From Roseiarcus sp963732155 (lineage in GTDB: Bacteria > Pseudomonadota > Alphaproteobacteria > Rhizobiales > Beijerinckiaceae): a stretch of 64,000 nt of DNA. The DNA lies in the NCBI GenBank assembly GCA_963732155.1, contig CAVSYB010000001.1, positions 70,220-134,219 on the forward strand. Direction: 5' to 3'. The first letter of the stretch is position 1. Every line of letters begins with the position of its first letter. The position numbers were made by a program, and so were the translations under genes. Shown in pieces: positions 35,464 to 43,935 of this stretch. The notes below the pieces were generated by a model. It did not search any database. It was not told the origin of the DNA and worked only from the letters and a program-made list of their open reading frames with translations.

Positions 35464-36021
35464 ATGAGCGATCTATCCACGATGGAGGCCATTCGGGCCA
35501 TTCGGGCCAAGCGCCTTGCTGAGAGCGTCGAACGAGACGTCCAGGAGCTGTTGAACAGGCCATGGGATGCGAGCCCTAAACCGCGTCCGGTTCAGCCCTA
35601 TATCCAACAGCTGCAGAGAGAATCGAATGCCGCGTATGCCATCGCACTGGCACAACGTGCCGAAAAGGAACGCGCCGAAGCGCAGGCCGTGCGCGAACGC
35701 CTCACGCCCTTGGAGACGCGGGTCTCGAAATTGTTGGCCACGATTCCCGACGCAGTCCAAAGAGAAGGTCTGTCCCTGGCCTCGTTGCAAGCCTCGTTGC
35801 GCGGCCGGTGGCGGGGCAACTGCCACCCCGGCGAACTCGGCACGGCGCTGCGCAAGCTGGGCTTTACGCGGCAACGGCGATGGCGTGATGCGGCTGGGTT
35901 TAGCGCGCTTTGGTATCGGCTCACAACGAGCACAGGCGAGCTAAGTGCGGATAGGTCAGGCGGTCTGATCTGGTTACTGGTTCGTAAACTGGCAATTAGG
36001 TATCCAAATTTATCGTATTAA
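35464..36021 (+). CDS. small helical protein with winged-helix-like C-terminal module
   Basis: 185 aa with an excellent ribosome-binding site GGAGGA 7 nt before the ATG. Residues 1-100 are helical and charged (ESNAAYAIALAQRAEKERAE, coiled-coil-like). The C-terminal part, RGRWRGNCHPGELGTALRKL then GFTRQRRWRDAAGFSALWYR, resembles a module often found at the end of element-encoded primase or helicase proteins. It follows the candidate origin, so a replication or copy-control role is inferred. The last 35 residues look less conserved. Confidence 0.6.
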   Translation: MSDLSTMEAIRAIRAKRLAESVERDVQELLNRPWDASPKPRPVQPYIQQLQRESNAAYAIALAQRAEKERAEAQAVRERLTPLETRVSKLLATIPDAVQREGLSLASLQASLRGRWRGNCHPGELGTALRKLGFTRQRRWRDAAGFSALWYRLTTSTGELSADRSGGLIWLLVRKLAIRYPNLSY

Positions 36022-36119
36022 TTCGCTCGGGTTGGTTTCCGCTGCATCCGAGTGGCGCGCCAGCAGACGAAGAGATCGAGATCACGGCGCTGATGAGCAA
36101 GGCTGGGTTCGGTTTCTTC

Positions 36120-36703
36120 ATGAGGCAGGTTTTCCGTCTTTGAGGAGAGAGCGAAATAGCCGGAATTTGTAGAGGAGTTTAGCAGGGCGATCTATTTTGG
36201 TGGGTTGAGCTGTAATGCAAAAACTAGCGCCCCAACGTCGTGGATCAAGCTGCGATAATCTAGAATTAAGTAGAGTAATGTTTGAATGGGCACTTCCTTC
36301 CACAATGCTGCGCCTGGATTTTGCTGAGGACGACGGCTCGTCTTTTTCGTCGTAACGGCCATGCGTCGTGCATGACATCGTGTTTCGCTGAATACAGCTA
36401 GGCTGCGTTTCGCCAACTTGTCGACTTTTTGGAACGCGTCGCGCTTTTGAGCTTCGAGGATGCTATCCGGCTCGCTTTTGGATTGGGTGACAACTCGGCG
36501 CGAGCGGCGGCGATGAGAATTTAGATGCGCACTGTAGCGGCGCGCGGAGTGAAAAAAATTGCGTGCGCCACTCTTCTGGGCATCATTAGGGCGGCGCTCA
36601 TCAATGCCGCTAGAACCAATTCCAAGTTGGCGTTTTCTATGGAAATCATCCCGATAGCGTTTACATGGCCTGGCTTGTCGGCGAGAGGTGATGCCCAAGC
36701 CAT
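36120..36703 (-). pseudogene. degenerate gene of unknown family (stop codon plus frame change)
   Basis: Minus-strand reading from 36703 gives HVNAIGMISIENANLELVLA and AIFFTPRAATVRI, then a TAA, then in the same frame ILIAAARAELSPNPKASR; a neighbouring frame continues with EAQKRDAFQKVDKLAKRS and a third with KHDVMHDAWPL. Read together these segments look like one protein of about 150-190 residues interrupted by a nonsense codon and at least one indel. No function assigned. Confidence 0.5.
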
Positions 36704-36775
36704 CGGATGCCCCTGTGTCTAAGAACGAAGAAAAATATTCGGATTCCGAGACAGCTCAGGGCAACGACCGGCTTT

Positions 36776-38010
36776 CTACCAGCCGCGTCTTGAGACAAAT
36801 TCCTTTGTCACTGCGTCTCTCTGGTCGGCGGCGCGCTCATAAAGCCGCGCGGCCTCGCGATAGTCTTGCGGCAGCCGATGAGGAGGGCACAACGCCTCTC
36901 CTTGTGGCGCGAACCTCCCGAAACCGGACCCTATCAGAGTGGCCTGCGTGAGGGCGTTTTCGGCGGCGAGCTCGTAAAGCCGCGCGAAGAGTCCGAGAAA
37001 GTTCTGCGCGGAGGCGTCTCCCTGGTCGGCGGCGAGCTTGTAAAGGCGCGCGGCCTCGCGATCGTTCTGCGGCAGCCCGCAAAGGCCATGGTAGTATAAC
37101 TTCGCGAGATTGGCCTGCGCCGAAGCGTTGCCCTGGTCGGCGGCAAGCTTGTAAAGGCGCGCGGCTTCGCGATCGTCCTGCGGCAGGCCGCCGCGACCTA
37201 TCTCGTAGAAGTGCGCGAGACTGGACTGCGCGGAGGCGTTTCCCTGGTCGGCGGCGAGCTTGTAAAGCCGCGCGGCCTCGCGATCGTCCTCCGGCAGGCC
37301 GCCGCGGCCTAAGCAGTAGAACGACGCAAGACTGGCCTGCGCCAAGGCGTTTCCCTGGTCGGCGGCGAACTTATAAAGCGCGCGGCCTCGCGATAGTCCT
37401 TCGGCAGCCCGCTATGACCTAGCTCAAAGAACATCCCGAGAGTGGCCTGCGCCAAGGCGTTTCCCTGATCGGCGGCGAGTTTGTAAAGGCGTGCGGCCTG
37501 GCGATGGTCCTGCGGCAGGCCGCCACGACCCGCATCGTAGAACATCCGAGATTGACCTGCGCGCGGCGTTGCCCTGGTCGGCGGCGAGCTTGTAAAGGCG
37601 CGCGGCCTCGCGATCGTTCTGCGGTAGGCGCCGCGGCCTTCCTCGTAGCAGACCCGAGATTGCCTTGCGCCGACGGGGTGTTCCTGATCGGCGGCGAGCT
37701 TGAAGAGGCGCACGGCCTCGCGATCGTCCTGCGGCAGGCCGCCAAGGCCCTGCCAGTAAAAATGCCCGAGACTGCACTGCGCCTCTGCGAATCCCTGGTC
37801 GGCGGCGAGCTTGTAAAGCCGCGCAGCCTCGCGCTCGTCCTTCGGCAGCCCTCCACGGCCCTGCGCGTAGAGATTCCCGAAATGGCACTGCGCGAGGGCG
37901 TTTCCTCGGTCGACGCCGAGCTTGAAGAGATGGGCGACCTCGCGATCGTCTTGCATAGCTTTTTCCTCATTATTTTGAGCACGATACCAGTTCAGAAAAT
38001 CCACTTTCAC
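36776..38010 (-). pseudogene. Sel1-repeat protein A, multiply frameshifted
   Basis: Minus-strand tandem array of Sel1-like repeats of 36 codons (108 nt) each, e.g. AQASLASFYCLGRGGLPEDD and REAARLYKLAADQGNA. It starts at 38010 or at the internal ATG at 37956. About ten repeats can be read, but the frame changes at several points: around 37690, 37630, 37560 and 37380, usually inside the RLYKLAADQ segment or the GRGGLPQDD turn. The last part is collapsed (SGFGRFAPQGEAL) before ending at 36776. Sel1 repeats form alpha-solenoids for protein binding. No signal peptide is visible. Confidence 0.75.
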
Positions 38011-38534
38011 ATCGTCACCGGGCTAATCTACTGAAACGCCATTTTTTCTTGCGTAGTATCGAACAACAGCCGAAATGTTTTTCTTTGGTGTGTCCGCTAC
38101 CGAATATGGATTACGAATAGGTCGCCAACCACCCCGTCATCGATTGGCGGCTCTATGCTTAAGTCGTTGCACGCCAACGCAATGAAATTCATTTGAGTAA
38201 CGCGACACTGTTTATTCAGATCGCAAAGAAAATCTGCAACTGTGTCTCGACTCTGGCTATGAGAATTTTATTTACTATGAGGGTGGTGATTGCCTTCTTT
38301 TGCTCCTTGTCCAATCTGGCTATCAGGTGGCTCGCCAGAACTGAATTTACTGCGGCTTTATCTTGATCTCAGCCTGTAAGAAGACCAATCAATCCCATCG
38401 CTGGCCTCCCCAAATAGAGATTTGATCGATGCGAGGCGAAAGTTCGCTCATCTGACCGCACGGCGGCGACATTGGCTGCTTGGCTCTCAGGCCTCGGACG
38501 GCGGCGAGTGTAAAGGCGAGCGGCCTCACGATCG
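38011..38534. other. 524 nt AT-rich spacer between the two Sel1 arrays
   Basis: No frame, hairpin or repeat with coding or regulatory character was found. Base composition is the lowest in GC of the whole window, unlike host DNA. Confidence 0.5.
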
Positions 38535-39924
38535 TCACAGCAGTCCGAGCCTGTTGTTTGCTTGAAGGCGCAGCAAAGCGTGCCGACGGTTCAGAGTCGG
38601 AAAGAGCGGCTTGCGCCTCTGCGAGTCTCTGATCGGCGGCGAGTTTGTAAAGACGGCAGCCTCGCGCTCATCCTGTGGCAACCCGCCAAGACCTGCCGCG
38701 TAGAACTGCCCCAGACTGAACTGCGCGACGGCCTCTCCCTGGTCTGCGGCGAGCTTGAAGAGGCGCGCGGCCTCGCGATCGTCGTGTGGCAGCTCGCCAC
38801 GGCTTTGCGCGTGGAATATCCCGAAAAGCATCTGCGCTGCCGCGAGTCCTGATCAGCGGCGAGCTTGAAGAGGCGCGCGGCCTCGTGATCGTCGTGCGGC
38901 AGCCCACCACGGCCCTCTGCGCAGAATACCCCGAGATTGGACTGCGCTTCTGCGTTTCCCTGATCTGCGGCGAGCTTGAAGAGGCGCGCGGCCTCGCGCT
39001 CGTCCTGTGGCAACCCGCCAAGACCTGCCGCGTAGAACTGCCCCAGACTGAACTGCGCTTCTGCGTTTCTCAGATCGGCGGCGAGTTTGAAGAGGGCGCA
39101 GCCTCGCGATCGTTGCTCGGCAACCCGCCACGGCCTTGCATGTGGAAAATACCGAGACAATACTGCGCGTCTGCTAATCCCCGGTCAGCGGCGAGCTTGT
39201 AAAGGCGAACGGCCTCGCGATCGTCCTGCGGCAGCCGCCGCGACCGGACTCGTAACATATCCCGAGCACGAACTGCGCCGCGGCGTCTCCCTGGTCGGCG
39301 TCGAGCTTTAACTGACGGGCGACCTCGCGATCGTCCTTCGGCCGTTGTCGCTCTCGTTCAGCAGCTTCCTCCGTCGTGCCTGTTCTTCTTCCTCTTGCCC
39401 CCGGCGGAGTTCTATCAGAGCGTCTTTTGCCGGCGCGAATCCCTGATCGGCGACGAGCTTGAAAAAGTGTTCGGCCTGGCGATCGTCCTGCGGCAGCCCG
39501 CCACGGCCCTCGTGGTAGTAGCGACCGAGGCCCAACTGCGCCCCAGCATTTCCCTGATCGGCGGCGAGTTGTAGAAGCGTGCGGCCTGGCGATCGTCCTG
39601 TGGCAGTCCGCCACGGCGTTGCTCGTAGAAATACCCGAGACAATACTGCGCAGCCGCGAACCCTTGGTCAGCGGCGAGTTTGTAAAGGCGAGACGCATCG
39701 TGATCGTCCTGCGGCAGCCCGCCGCGACCGAACTGGTAGAAGGTCCCGAGATGGAACTGCGCGTCTGCTAATCCCCGGTCAGCGGCAAGTTTGTAAAAGT
39801 GTGCGGCCTGGCGATCGTCCTGCGGCAGCCCCCTATCGCCGCGCGCGTAAGCTGCCCCTAAATTGAAAAGGCGAGCGGCCTCGCCATCTTGATCCCGACC
39901 TAAGAGTTTCCCAAATAAGCCCAT
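38535..39924 (-). pseudogene. Sel1-repeat protein B, multiply frameshifted
   Basis: Starts MGLFGKLLGRDQDGEAARLF at 39924 and runs through about eleven Sel1 repeats, e.g. LADAQFHLGTFYQFGRGGLP and AQFSLGQFYAAGLGGLPQDE. The reading passes through six or more frame changes (near 39572, 39350, 39240, 39090, 38850 and 38655), each a single-base indel at or near the AARLYKLAADQ or GRGGLPQDD motif; for instance GAGTTGTAGAAG replaces the usual GAGCTTGTAAAGG. Between shifts the repeats remain well conserved, so the damage is recent or is a sequence-assembly problem of the repeat. Confidence 0.75.
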
Positions 39925-40192
39925 GGCTTCGTCTCCTAGCGGCGAACAGTTGGTCGAGGTTCAGCCTACAAGGTCGAGCGCAAAAGAGGCGCTCTCAACA
40001 GCGCCTGAACACTCTGGAATTTATCGCGTGAAAGTTAAAAAAAGCTCTGAGCTTATGGTAAAGGTGACCCGCCTCTCCGCCTTCAATTCCGCCTTGGCCC
40101 CTTCAGCGAGGAGGAATTATTTGAAGTCGTCGCGCGCTCGCGCGGTGAGGATCATCATAGAGCCCGACCCGAGCCACGGCGATCCGATCTAG
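39923..40192 (+). CDS. possible small hypothetical protein
   Basis: 89 aa, diverging from Sel1 gene B with start codons overlapping in CCATGG. The C-terminal half (SSELMVKVTRLSAFNSALAP, then NYLKSSRARAVRIIIEPDPS) has a natural composition, and a diverged copy of this DNA lies at about 41655-41765. No ribosome-binding site is obvious and no family is known, so it may be a remnant. Confidence 0.3.
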   Translation: MASSPSGEQLVEVQPTRSSAKEALSTAPEHSGIYRVKVKKSSELMVKVTRLSAFNSALAPSARRNYLKSSRARAVRIIIEPDPSHGDPI

Positions 40193-40439
40193 CGGGAACG
40201 GCCAACGAGCTTCACGCCGCCCTCAGCGCCAGGATCATCACCATCCCAAGCAGAGAGCGGTGCGCCGGGCCTTCCGCCCACCGTAAGGGGCCAAGAGCGC
40301 CTGAACGGGGGATGGGGACGAATCGCCAAGTGAGAAGGCCGCCCCTGAACGTCAGTGGCCACTCGACGAGTTGCTCGGCGGCATCCTCAGATTTGACCTA
40401 TCCGGTTAGGCTTTGAGAGCCCTCTTGCGCTTTTCCTTC
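40193..40439. other. 247 nt with no recognised gene
   Basis: Spacer before the toxin-antitoxin-like operon. No open frame or hairpin stood out. Confidence 0.4.
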
Positions 40440-40464
40440 TTGACACTACCTATCACTGTGATAG
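40440..40464 (+). promoter_or_regulatory. promoter with palindromic operator of the TA-like pair
   Basis: TTGACA (40440-40445), a perfect -35 hexamer, is followed at once by the 15-bp palindrome CTATCAC-T-GTGATAG (40450-40464), which would cover the -35/-10 spacer and part of the -10. The toxin ATG is at 40490 with GGGAG before it. This is the expected autoregulatory site for the HTH antitoxin of the operon. Confidence 0.65.
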
Positions 40465-40489
40465 CCATCGACAAGTTGGGAGTGCATGG

Positions 40490-40841
40490 ATGTTGATGCT
40501 AGTCGAGATACCGCAACCATGGACCCCTGCGCAGGCCACTGAGCGCATTAGAGCGATCGCGAAAGGTAAATATGCCTTTTGGTTGACGGGTCACGCCAAG
40601 GACCAAATGGATGAGCGGGAACTGATCGTCGGTGATATTCATTTCCTTCTCAGAAATGGATTTGTGTTCGATGCGCCGGTTCCAGCGACGCGACCTGATT
40701 TTTTCAAATATCTAATGGAGTTCTAAAACTCCCAACTCCGGAGCTCGTGATGTCAGAGTGAGTGTGATACCTGACTGGACCGCAAAGGCGCTCAAAATTC
40801 CGACCGTAATGTGGAAAGATGAGCCTTTAATATCTAGCTGA
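40490..40841 (+). pseudogene. DUF4258-like toxin, disrupted by a one-base insertion
   Basis: First 78 codons read MLMLVEIPQPWTPAQATERI ... WLTGHAKDQMDERELIVGD ... DFFKYLMEF and stop at TAA (40724-40726). If the T at 40724 is skipped, the frame continues KTPNSGARDVRVSVIPDWTA and KALKIPTVMWKDEPLISS to a TGA at 40839-40841. That continuation restores the C-terminal beta-strands (RVSVIPD, IPTVMWKDE) expected for DUF4258, a RelE-like fold found as putative mRNA-interfering toxin. The toxin is probably dead. It lies 11 nt before the HTH gene. Confidence 0.75.
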
Positions 40842-40852
40842 GAGGATAGACA

Positions 40853-41299
40853 ATGTTTTATCGCTACACGGAAAGCGGCCTCGACAATGTGTTCATCGAG
40901 GGAATGGAGCCGTGCATCGATGACCACGGAGAGAAAGTGTTCCTCATCCGGAACCCGAACGACCTTCACAAGATTATCGCTACGGGAATTATCAAACACC
41001 CGAAAGGGATCAGCGGCAAAGAGCTGCGCTTCCTCCGGACTGAAATGGGTATGACTCAAGGCGAACTCGCTAAACTAGTGCATTGCGATGCACAGACGGT
41101 CGCACGATGGGAAAAAGGCAAGTGGGCAATAGATGGTGCCGCTGAGGCATTGGTGAGGATGCTGGCAGTTCAGCGCCTTGAGTTGGAACTGGAAGGAGCA
41201 ACCATTGATGCCCTGAGCGAACGGTGTGTCCCTAGCGCAGACGCCCAACAGATATTGATCGATGGGCATGATCCGAGCCGGTATTTGCTTGCCGCGTAG
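40853..41299 (+). CDS. XRE-family HTH regulator, putative antitoxin
   Basis: 148 aa with a good AGAGGA ribosome-binding site. The N-terminal third (GLDNVFIEGMEPCIDDHGEK) is a small beta domain; residues about 62-110 are a helix-turn-helix (LRFLRTEMGMTQGELAKLVH, DAQTVARWEKGKW), the arrangement of MqsA/HigA-type antitoxins that bind their own operator. It follows the DUF4258-like gene and ends just before an intrinsic terminator. Intact, in contrast to the toxin. Confidence 0.8.
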   Translation: MFYRYTESGLDNVFIEGMEPCIDDHGEKVFLIRNPNDLHKIIATGIIKHPKGISGKELRFLRTEMGMTQGELAKLVHCDAQTVARWEKGKWAIDGAAEALVRMLAVQRLELELEGATIDALSERCVPSADAQQILIDGHDPSRYLLAA

Positions 41300-41320
41300 C
41301 CGCTGCGCCACCGAATGATG

Positions 41321-41346
41321 AAAGCCCCGCAGTTGCGGGGCTTTTT
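41321..41346 (+). terminator. rho-independent terminator after the antitoxin gene
   Basis: AAAGCCCCGC (41321-41330), loop AGTT, then GCGGGGCTTTTT: a perfect 10-bp stem including A-T pairs, flanked by T residues on one side and A on the other, so it can work in both directions. It lies 21 nt after the stop codon. Confidence 0.88.
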
Positions 41347-41980
41347 ATGGTCCAAGGAGCCTTTGTCGCCTGCCGCCGGGGCTCCGGCAGTCGCAGGGCA
41401 ACGAACTCAGGTTAACAAATACAATTCGAGCGCGCCGCAGCGACAATCCGTGATGGGGAAGCCGCGTAGGCGCAGTATGGATTGCCTTTAAATCGAACTC
41501 GTATTGCGAGTCTGACCTTTTACCGCTCAACCTACGGAACGCATTTCACAGTGCGCTCCGTGCCTTTGTTAACTTGGATTCGGAGCCCTGCCGGCAGTCG
41601 CCAGCCGCTTGACATTTGGCAATTTGGAAAAATCTGGAAAATTTTATGTGTGACAAAGTGAACGCCGCCTCTCGACTTTCAATTTCCCCCTTGGCCCCCT
41701 CTTCGGCGGCAAAAGAATTCTTTTGAGACGGCGGGTCAAGCGTGCGCGCGTTCTCGCGGCGTCGCACATCGTTCGTCGGCGCTGTCCACCCGTGCTCCCC
41801 GGCGTGTAGGCCAGCGCGCGGGCAGTGAGGCGGTAACTCGCCGGGGAATTGGAATTCGGCTCGCTCGCCTCAGCGACGGGCCGGCTGCACGGTAGGCGAT
41901 CGGTCCCGCCTCAGTTCAGCGCGCGGGCGCTGCGACAGTTGAAGGATTGCGCGCTGACTGCGCGACTATGCGCGGCAAGC
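41347..41980. other. 634 nt without a recognised gene, right part of the element
   Basis: Short open frames are not protein-like. A stretch at about 41655-41765 resembles 40065-40147 at nucleotide level (shared CGCCTCTC, CCTTGGCCCC and GCGCGCG runs), so it looks like a decayed duplicate. A TTGACA at 41609-41614 has no matching -10. Confidence 0.45.
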
Positions 41981-42000
41981 GTGAAACCTAAGTGAAACCT
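41981..42000 (+). promoter_or_regulatory. putative integrase arm-type sites, right
   Basis: Two GTGAAACCT copies separated by AA, 53 nt inside the right core repeat, same orientation as the pair at 30197-30216. In the excised circle the two pairs would stand on either side of the attP core. Confidence 0.65.
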
Positions 42001-42053
42001 CTGTCGCTCGGCGGCCTCGTTTGTGGCGTCAAAATCAGACTAAGTTATTGATT

Positions 42054-42103
42054 TTATTGGTGCCGGTTGCAGGAATCGAACCCGCGACCTACTGATTACA
42101 AAT
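42054..42103 (-). repeat. right attachment repeat (attR), inside tRNA-Thr
   Basis: 50 bases identical to 30014-30063. Contains the 3' part of the tRNA gene from the anticodon loop to the CCA end, so integration leaves the tRNA intact. Confidence 0.92.
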
Positions 42104-42133
42104 CAGTTGCTCTACCAACTGAGCTAAACCGGC
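42058..42133 (-). tRNA. tRNA-Thr (anticodon UGU)
   Basis: Read on the minus strand from 42133: acceptor GCCGGTT, D arm GCTC...GAGC, anticodon stem ACTGA/TCAGT with loop TTTGTAA (anticodon TGT), T arm GCGGG/CCTGC with TTCGATT loop, acceptor AACCGGC, discriminator A and encoded CCA. All stems pair fully. It is the integration target of the element to its 3' side. Confidence 0.95.
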
Positions 42134-42282
42134 CCTGCCGCACGATGCGCGACGCTGGCGTCTTTGGTCGGCGCCCTGACCGCGCGCCGCGCGGGCAATT
42201 CAATCGAACCTGCGAGGCGGAGCAATAGGCCGGGCGGCGGCGGCGGACAAGCAAAACTTCGCGCCAACGACCCCTCCGCGCG

Positions 42283-43695
42283 TCACTCGGCGGCGGCGGG
42301 CGCGCCCTCCATCGCCGCAGCGCCGGAAACCTCGGCGCCGGCGTCGGGCGAGAGGCGCGCGAAGATCAAAATCGAGGCGGTCGAGATCAGCGCGACGATG
42401 AAGAAGCCCGGGCCGAAATCGCGCGTGACGAGCCCCCGGTCGCCGTAGCTCCACTGGACCATTTCGATCGCCGCGGCGCCCGCCGCGATGCCGACCGTCT
42501 GCGCCATCTGCTGGGCGACGCTCGAAAAGCTGGTCGCGCGGCTCATCGCGGCCGGTTCGATGTCGGCGTAGCCGATCGCGTTGAGCGCGGTGAATTCCAG
42601 CGAGCGGAAGAAGCCGCCGAGCAGCAGCGCCGCCAGGATCAGCCAGGCCGGCGTCGTTTGCGTGAAGAACCCGTAGGAGGCCAGGAACACGCCGCTGATC
42701 GCCGCTCCGGCGATCAACGCGCGGCGGAAGCCGAGGCGCCGCAGGATCGCGCCCGCCGAAAACTTCATCAGCAAGGCGCCGGCCGCCGCCGCGAAGGTCA
42801 GCGAGCCCGAGGCGAACGGCGTCAGCCCGAAGCCGATCTGCAGCAGCAGCGGCAGCAAGAACGGCAGCGCCCCGATGCCGATGCGGAAGATGAAGCCGCC
42901 GACGACCCCCGCGAAGAACGTCGACGTCGACAACAGGCGCAGGTCCAGGATGGCGTTCGGCTCGCGAAGGGCGTGCCTGACATAGGCGCCGAGCGAAGCA
43001 AGCCCGACCACGATCATCGCCGCGTCGACCGGCGCCGAAACGAAGCCGCGGCCGATCAGGGTCAGTCCGAAAATGAAGGTGGCGAGGCCGAATCCCGACA
43101 GCACGAACCCGGTGAAGTCGAACGGCGCGACCTTTTCTTCGCGCAGGTTCTCGATGAAGGCCAGCGCCAGCCCGACGCCGAGCACGCCGATCGGCGCGTT
43201 GATCCAGAATATCCACCGCCAATGAAAATAGGTGGTGATGAATCCGCCGAGCGGCGGACCGGCCACCGGGCCGATCATCGCCGGGATCGTCAGGTAGGCG
43301 AGGGCGTTGACGATTTCGCTTTTCGAAACGCTCCTGAGCAGGACCAGCCGCCCGACGGGCACCATCATCGCGCCGCCGAGGCCCTGAAAGACGCGCGCGG
43401 CGATCAGCGCGCCCAGCGAATTGGCGGCGCCGCACAGCAGCGATCCGGCGGTGAATACCGCGATCGCCGAACAGAAGACGCTGCGCGCGCCGAACCGGTC
43501 GGCCACCCATCCGCTCGCCGGAATGAACACCGCCAGCGTCAGCATATAGGCGGTCAATGCCAGTTTCAGAACGATCGGATCCTGATGAAGATCGGCGGCG
43601 ATCGCCGGCAGCGAGGTCGACAGCACGGTGCCGTCCATGTTCTCCATGAACAGGGCGGTGGCGATGATCAAGGGGGTCAGGAGGGCGGGGCGCAT
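42283..43695 (-). CDS. MFS transporter, DHA2 (EmrB/QacA-like) family
   Basis: 470 aa from the ATG at 43695 (a GTG directly upstream is in frame). Fourteen hydrophobic segments are expected for DHA2 proteins. Motifs: ATALFMENMDGTVLSTSLPA in helix 1, GWVADRFGARSVFCSAIAVF (motif A, D-R-F-G) and GLGGAMMVPVGRLVL / GPPLGGFI (motif C region). These are proton-driven drug or metabolite exporters; the substrate is unknown. It diverges from guaB. No partner HlyD-type adaptor is next to it. Confidence 0.9.
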   Translation of the reverse strand: MRPALLTPLIIATALFMENMDGTVLSTSLPAIAADLHQDPIVLKLALTAYMLTLAVFIPASGWVADRFGARSVFCSAIAVFTAGSLLCGAANSLGALIAARVFQGLGGAMMVPVGRLVLLRSVSKSEIVNALAYLTIPAMIGPVAGPPLGGFITTYFHWRWIFWINAPIGVLGVGLALAFIENLREEKVAPFDFTGFVLSGFGLATFIFGLTLIGRGFVSAPVDAAMIVVGLASLGAYVRHALREPNAILDLRLLSTSTFFAGVVGGFIFRIGIGALPFLLPLLLQIGFGLTPFASGSLTFAAAAGALLMKFSAGAILRRLGFRRALIAGAAISGVFLASYGFFTQTTPAWLILAALLLGGFFRSLEFTALNAIGYADIEPAAMSRATSFSSVAQQMAQTVGIAAGAAAIEMVQWSYGDRGLVTRDFGPGFFIVALISTASILIFARLSPDAGAEVSGAAAMEGAPAAAE

Positions 43696-43935
43696 CACGG
43701 CTCGGGGGAATGTCGGGGCTTCTTGTGGCGCCGGGCGGCTGCGCCCGCAACGCCCAACCGGCGGTTTCCTCGCCCGGCGGCGGCCGATTTGCTCACGATG
43801 CGTTGATCAAACGCCGCGACGCCCTGTTCGCGCGGCGGCGCGCGTGTTAACAGGCGACGCCAAGCGGCGAGGGCCCGGCCCTTGGCGCTTCCGCGGCTCC
43901 GAACCGGCGGAGCGCGAGGTTTCAAGGAATTCGCG

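Larger units (their letters stand above)
30014..42103. mobile_element. integrated element at tRNA-Thr, about 12.1 kb, P4/satellite-like, decaying
   Basis: Bounded by 50-bp identical direct repeats, the right one being the 3' part of an intact tRNA-Thr gene. It encodes, from left: broken tyrosine integrase, unknown protein, AlpA-primase fusion, DUF927 ATPase, iteron-like origin candidate, small accessory protein, degenerate genes, two Sel1-repeat arrays and a toxin-antitoxin-like pair. It is visibly poorer in GC than its flanks. Integrase-primase-helicase order matches P4-like and other satellite or integrative plasmid elements. No capsid, terminase or conjugation gene is seen, so mobility would have depended on a helper. 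Several frameshifts argue that it no longer moves by itself. Confidence 0.88.

Noticed and set aside
36192..36698. A 168-codon minus-strand frame as an intact gene
   Set aside because: Protein-like character jumps between frames, which fits a degenerate gene better.
36776..39924. CRISPR-like regularity of repeated sequence
   Set aside because: The repeats are 108 nt, coding, and contiguous without unique spacers; they are Sel1 repeats.
41546..41767. Minus-strand 73-codon frame
   Set aside because: Composition is not protein-like and the DNA matches a decayed repeat read from the other strand.
43699..43935. Possible purine riboswitch or attenuator before guaB
   Set aside because: Only a GC-rich hairpin (CGCCAAG/CTTGGCG) is visible; no conserved purine-aptamer core could be recognised.
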